Origin: Lycium barbarum
Taxonomy: Eukaryota > Streptophyta > Magnoliopsida > Solanales > Solanaceae
NCBI RefSeq assembly: GCF_019175385.1
Contig: NC_083337.1
Coordinates: 165,677,713-165,741,712 of the forward strand
DNA: 64,000 nucleotides
Reading direction: 5' to 3'
Both the position numbers and the translations under genes were made by a program. Shown here in pieces: positions 63,370 to 64,000 of this stretch. Every line of letters begins with the position of its first letter. Position 1 is the stretch's first letter. The notes below the pieces were generated by a model that was given only the letters and a program-made list of their open reading frames with translations, had not been told where the DNA came from and made no database searches.

Positions 63370-63495
63370 TGTACGGTACGGCGTGGGAACCCATTGTAGG
63401 TTGACGTTCCTTGAGCTACTGCTCGTGTCGATCTGAGACTATTAACCCGTTGCTTAGTTTTATTGAATCACCCTTGTTAACTTCTCCCGCCCTGT

Positions 63496-64000
63496 ACGCA
63501 TAATGAAACATAAAATAACAATAACGCAAAATGCAAAAAGAAATATTTCAAAGTGATATCTCAAAATTGTAAAACAACTAAACAAAATAGACACGCAGTA
63601 CTTGAAGTTTGTTTCTAGTAATAAAAGGAAAAGAAAACATACCCCGCTTAGTATAACATATTAGCATATGCTGTGCCTACCAACACATCTAATGAAATCA
63701 TCGGATCATTGTGAACCCTTTGGATTAAATGTGTTGCCATACAGAAGTTTGCATAGAACATTTTAGCGTTTGTAGGATAAAGAAAAAAAAGAAAAAATAT
63801 CTCTGTAGGTTGTAGAGTAGTAGTTGTTTCATTAACTTAAGATTTTCAAACATATGATATTGAAAAACTTGGCATTAAAGAGCGAACCAGTGACATTTCA
63901 TTGCGTAAAATATCATCCCACATTGAATCTTGAAAACCCTGCATGGTCCAATTATCAATATTTAACTAAGAAAAACACTTGGTAGAGTAGAGACATATAT
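63496..64000. other. No gene recognised
   Basis: AT-rich flank to the end of the window. No element terminus or RNA gene seen. Confidence 0.5.

Overview
This is a nuclear plant sequence: AT-rich, with long GT-AG introns, sparse genes and many transposable elements. SINE and LTR types, MITE families and codon context suggest a eudicot of the potato/tobacco family (Solanaceae). The species call is inference; the plant nuclear origin is seen directly.

Only three ordinary host genes are supported. (1) A two-exon Dof zinc-finger transcription factor on the minus strand (6573-8501), whose first coding exon encodes just 11 residues. (2) A nuclear tRNA-Asn(GTT) gene (33053-33126). (3) A complete 18-exon gene for the vacuolar-type H+-ATPase membrane subunit a, VHA-a1 type (46906-57939, plus strand, 819 residues). 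I rebuilt its splice sites exon by exon; all introns are GT-AG and all phases join cleanly.

Most of the rest is a layered transposon landscape. Several elements can be delimited to the base by target-site duplications (TSD): a MULE at 1905-2998 (9-bp TSD), a CACTA MITE at 12563-12848 (3 bp), an 800-bp hAT element at 16843-17642 (8 bp) inside an older foldback element, a 4-kb hAT element with a decayed BED/hAT transposase at 20786-24769 (8 bp), a truncated SINE at 33361-33455 (14 bp), two long solo LTRs at 33925-36859 and 61260-63369 (5 bp each), and a long-TIR MULE at 42282-43481 (10 bp). Four Helitron-like elements form two head-to-tail pairs: 25079-28269 with 28270-31996 on plus, and 46553-43725 with 43724-39005 on minus. 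One of them carries a recognisable C-terminal exon piece of an acid invertase and ends about 350 bp upstream of the VHA-a1 start codon.

The right end (about 59190-63500) holds relatively GC-rich sequence that looks organelle-derived, probably mitochondrial, into which one solo LTR has inserted. A truncated Copia-type LTR with the start of gag lies at about 4680-5400, and an antisense LINE remnant lies in VHA-a1 intron 2. I found no CRISPR array, operon or complete novel multi-gene system. The observations most worth checking are the tandem Helitrons with their conserved 5' hairpin and captured gene pieces, and an snRNA-promoter-like insertion inside a tandem repeat in VHA-a1 intron 1.
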